Part shown: one piece after another, positions 4,371 to 7,001 of the stretch
How the letters are laid out: each line of letters starts with the position of its first letter
Position numbering within the stretch: position 1 is the first letter of the stretch
Source: an uncultured Caldimicrobium sp.
Lineage (GTDB): Bacteria; Desulfobacterota; Thermodesulfobacteria; Thermodesulfobacteriales; Thermodesulfobacteriaceae
DNA length: 7,001 nt
Direction of reading: 5' to 3'
Assembly (NCBI GenBank): GCA_938091475.1
Contig: CALLJI010000045.1
Location: forward strand, 1 to 7,001
Program-made: the position numbers and the translations under genes
The notes under the pieces: generated by a model
The model's database searches: none
The model's input: the letters and a program-made list of their open reading frames with translations, nothing else
Told to the model about the DNA's origin: nothing

Positions 4371-7001
4371 CTATCCACATACCTAATTTTAACAAAATCA
4401 AAGGTATGCGTTAAAAGCTCAAGATAGGAGAGATTCAAAGGAAGTCTTAAGCCATTTGCCTCAAAGAAAACTAAGCTATCTGGATATTTTAAAAGGAATT
4501 GTAGAGGAAGAGAAAAAGCCTCATTTTGAGAATTCCCAAGCATTTCTTTCAAATTAAGCAAATCCCTTTCACTCATTCTTTCACTCTCTATATAAAGGAT
4601 ATATCTCCCCTCTCTATAAAAGGAAAGATCCTCAAAGGGCCTAATCTCTTCTACCAAAAGGGTTCTATTCTCGTCCTCTTCATCTATCTCCCCTTTAAAC
4701 CATAATATATTGGACTCCTTGACCAAGTCAAATCGATCCTTATATACTTCTAGAAAAAGCAAGGCTTTTCCCACAGAAAATTCATCTTCTATTTTCAGTA
4801 AAGCTATTTTATTTCCGCTTCTGGTATTTTTAGACTTTACTTCCGAGATTATAGCTGGAAGGAGAATTTTTTTTCCAGCCTTTACATCTTTTAAATTCTC
4901 TAAATTATAAGGAGTAAATATCTCTATTACTGTTCTATATTTTCTTAGGGGATGATCAGAAAGATAAAAGCCAAGTGCTGCCTTTTCATAGCTTAGTTTT
5001 TCTTCAAGGGACCATTCTGGCACCTCTTCCCACTTAAAACTTGAGCCCAGATTAAAGGAGAGTAAGCTATTTTGGCCAAAGAGAGTAGAACCTTTTTGTC
5101 CTTGAGTGATAGAGAGAAGGGTAGGCAAATTATGGAATAATTTTGCCCTGTTTGGCTCTAAGCTATCAAAGGCACCCGCTTTAATTAGTGTTTCTATAGT
5201 TTTTCGATTGACCTTTTGGGTATCTACCTTTTTGCAAAAATCGATAACATCTTGGTAAGGTCTTTTCTTTATAATTTCATAAACTGCTTCTTCCCCAACA
5301 TTTTTAATAGCCTGAAGACCAACCCTAATGGCACCTTTTTCTACAGAGAAACCTGCTGAGCTTAAATTAACATCTGGAGGTAAAATAGGAATGCCCATTT
5401 TATCAGCAAGGGTTAAATATTTACTAACCTCCTCACTCTTATTTATTTCATAAGTTAGAAGTGAGGCTAAAAAGTAGACAGGATAATGGGCTTTAAGATA
5501 GGCTGTCTGATAAGAGAGTAGGGCATAGGCAGCAGAATGACTCTTATTAAAACCGTATTCAGAGAATTTTTCCATAAGATCAAAGACCCTTTCTGCCACT
5601 TCCTTAGGTATTTGTCTCTCCACAGAACGCTTAACAAAATCCTCTTTCAGCTGTTGCATAAGCTCCTTGTCCTTTTTTCCCATAGCTCTTCTTAGCAAAT
5701 CTGCTTCACCCAGGGTATACCCGGCAAAGGCTCTTGCAATCTCCATCACTTGTTCTTGATAAACAATCACGCCATAAGTCTCCTTAAGAATAGGTTCAAG
5801 AAGTGGATGCAGATATTCAGGTTTTCTTCTTCCGTGTTTGGTCTCAATGTATTGATCTACAAGTCCTCCTTCTAAAGGCCCAGGTCTATAAAGGGCAAGA
5901 ACAGCAATGAGATCCGAAAAAGTGGAGGGTTTCAATCTTCTAAGTAAGTCCTTCATACCCTCAGATTCTAACTGAAAGACCCCTTCTGTCTCCCCCTCTT
6001 GGAGTAATTTATAGGTTTTTGGGTCATCAAGAGGTATAGCATTTATATCAAGCTCAAGGTTTTCGTATGTCTTCAAACTTTTAAGAGTATTCTCTATAAT
6101 GGTTAAGGTTTTTAAACCGAGAAAATCAAATTTTATAAGTCCGATGCTTTCACATGCTTTCATATCATATTGAACTACTCTTTCTCCCTCATCATCTCTC
6201 ATTAGAGGAGCTATCTCATCAATAGAAACCGGACTTATAATTACGCCAGCAGCATGCTGACTGGAATGTCTGGGTAATCCCTCAAGCTTTAAAGCTAATT
6301 CAAAAAGTTCCTTTATTTTAGGATGCCTTTGCATTAATTCCTGGATTTCCAGTCTCTTTATTTCTGAAGAGAGTTTTACATCCGGGTGTGGAGTGATAAG
6401 TTTTGCAATAGGATCAATCTCTTTAGGTTTAAAGCCCAAGGCTCTTCCCACATCTCTAATCACTTGACGAGCCTTTAACTGCCCAAAAGTAGCAATCTTT
6501 GCTATATTGGTTTCTCCATGGGTTTTAGCAACATATTCAATCACTTTATCTCTCTTTTCCATACAAAAATCTACATCTATATCTGGTAGACTGGGACGCT
6601 CCCTGTTGAGAAACCTTTCAAATAATAATCCATACCTAATTGGATCTATATTAGTGATTCCTAAGGCATAACTGGTTAATGCTCCTGCAGCTGACCCTCT
6701 GCCTGGACCTACTGGTATACCTTGAGATCTTGCCCATTCACAAAAATCTGCCACAATTAAAAAGTATCCTGCAAAGCCTTTTTCAATGATAACCTCTAAT
6801 TCCATCTCCAAGCGATCCCAATAAGCCTTCTCATCCGTGAAAAGTTCCCCTTTTACCTTGAATTCTGCTAATCTCTTAGCTAAGCCCTCTCTTGCTTTCT
6901 TTATGAAGTAGGTCTCTTCTTTTTCTCCTGGTGGAACCTTTGCTTTTGGAAAAAGAGGGTTACCAAGGTCAAGTTTTAACTCCACCTTATCCAATATTTC
7001 T
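4367..7001 (-). CDS. dnaE: DNA polymerase III alpha subunit, N-terminus beyond the window (partial)
   Basis: This is the catalytic subunit of the replicative DNA polymerase (C-family). The frame stays open to the right edge (codons for Glu, Ile precede a TTG at 6992-6994), so the gene continues beyond. E. coli DnaE alignment by eye places the edge near residue 260, which means only the PHP domain is missing. Counting from that TTG as residue 1, the order is: polymerase palm with PVGPGRGS (94-101); LPDIDVDFCMEK with catalytic Asp138 and Asp140; IKFDFLGLKT with the third catalytic Asp290; ALYRPGPL (368-374); VYQEQVM (411-417); YGFNKSHSAAYA (480-491); a helix-hairpin-helix region near GLQAIKNVGEEA (559-570); a clamp-binding-like GSTLFG (635-640); an OB-fold with TRSGNKIALLKIED (724-737); and a short C-terminal domain to 875. 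The family catalytic triad is intact. The TGA stop overlaps the activator ATG by 4 bp (ATGA), indicating one transcript. Its DNA is visibly less AT-rich than the nuo genes. The window shows neither start nor promoter. Confidence 0.97.
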   Translation of the reverse strand, partial: EILDKVELKLDLGNPLFPKAKVPPGEKEETYFIKKAREGLAKRLAEFKVKGELFTDEKAYWDRLEMELEVIIEKGFAGYFLIVADFCEWARSQGIPVGPGRGSAAGALTSYALGITNIDPIRYGLLFERFLNRERPSLPDIDVDFCMEKRDKVIEYVAKTHGETNIAKIATFGQLKARQVIRDVGRALGFKPKEIDPIAKLITPHPDVKLSSEIKRLEIQELMQRHPKIKELFELALKLEGLPRHSSQHAAGVIISPVSIDEIAPLMRDDEGERVVQYDMKACESIGLIKFDFLGLKTLTIIENTLKSLKTYENLELDINAIPLDDPKTYKLLQEGETEGVFQLESEGMKDLLRRLKPSTFSDLIAVLALYRPGPLEGGLVDQYIETKHGRRKPEYLHPLLEPILKETYGVIVYQEQVMEIARAFAGYTLGEADLLRRAMGKKDKELMQQLKEDFVKRSVERQIPKEVAERVFDLMEKFSEYGFNKSHSAAYALLSYQTAYLKAHYPVYFLASLLTYEINKSEEVSKYLTLADKMGIPILPPDVNLSSAGFSVEKGAIRVGLQAIKNVGEEAVYEIIKKRPYQDVIDFCKKVDTQKVNRKTIETLIKAGAFDSLEPNRAKLFHNLPTLLSITQGQKGSTLFGQNSLLSFNLGSSFKWEEVPEWSLEEKLSYEKAALGFYLSDHPLRKYRTVIEIFTPYNLENLKDVKAGKKILLPAIISEVKSKNTRSGNKIALLKIEDEFSVGKALLFLEVYKDRFDLVKESNILWFKGEIDEEDENRTLLVEEIRPFEDLSFYREGRYILYIESERMSERDLLNLKEMLGNSQNEAFSLPLQFLLKYPDSLVFFEANGLRLPLNLSYLELLTHTFDFVKIRYVDR

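Noticed and set aside
4710..4910. 66-codon open frame on the + strand
   Set aside because: It lies wholly antisense within the conserved dnaE OB-fold region, is rich in Ser/Lys/Phe from reversed codons, has no ribosome binding site and has no recognisable domain. It is a shadow of dnaE.
5018..5023. TGGCAC resembling the -24 element of a sigma-54 promoter (+ strand)
   Set aside because: The -12 element (TTGC or close) is missing at the right spacing; the following bases are CTCTT then CCCAC. It lies inside dnaE coding sequence, antisense to it.
5329..5334. Second TGGCAC resembling a sigma-54 -24 element (+ strand)
   Set aside because: No GC dinucleotide follows at the -12 position (CTTTTTCTAC follows), and it lies inside dnaE.
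6992..6994. TTG as the possible start of dnaE
   Set aside because: The frame is open beyond it to the window edge, and the DnaE family needs about 260 further N-terminal residues (PHP domain). It is an internal Leu codon.

Overview
The window holds five protein genes and almost no non-coding DNA. Three genes at the left run on the + strand: the tail of a nuoL-type gene, then nuoM and nuoN. They encode proton-pumping membrane subunits of respiratory complex I. Two genes at the right run on the - strand: most of dnaE (replicative DNA polymerase III alpha subunit, N-terminus beyond the right edge) and, directly downstream, a sigma-54-dependent AAA+ transcription activator. The two gene groups converge and meet tail to tail near position 3000.

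Organism: a bacterium with low-GC DNA, a complex I of NuoL/M/N type, a DnaE-type polymerase of the proteobacterial/deep-branching kind and a sigma-54 activator. This argues against typical Gram-positive low-GC bacteria. It would fit an anaerobic or thermophilic lineage such as Thermodesulfobacteria or Aquificota, but that placement is an inference from protein style and composition. No sequence search was possible.

Layout: 2-202 encodes the last 66 codons of the NuoL-like protein and has no start in the window. 212-1594 is nuoM, 9 bp after the nuoL stop. 1596-3029 is nuoN, 1 bp after the nuoM stop. 2991-4370 (-) is the sigma-54 activator, whose last 39 bp overlap the end of nuoN in antisense. 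4367-7001 (-) is dnaE, whose TGA stop overlaps the activator's ATG as ATGA. No gap exceeds 10 bp inside the window, apart from the cut gene ends at both edges. I found no RNA gene, mobile element, CRISPR array or convincing terminator.

Function: the L-M-N order and near-zero spacing are those of the end of a nuo operon. The three antiporter-like subunits would form the distal part of the complex I membrane arm, and the key Lys/Glu residues of the proton channels are present in M and N. The activator has a complete AAA+ core with GAFTGA and a Fis-type helix-turn-helix, but its receiver-like N-terminal domain lacks most phosphorylation residues. It appears translationally coupled to dnaE, and nothing in the window reveals its target promoters. 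No previously undescribed multi-gene system is evident. The points most worth a second look are the degenerate receiver, the dnaE-activator coupling, the codon-phased antisense overlap of nuoN with the activator, and the altered broken-helix motif of NuoM.
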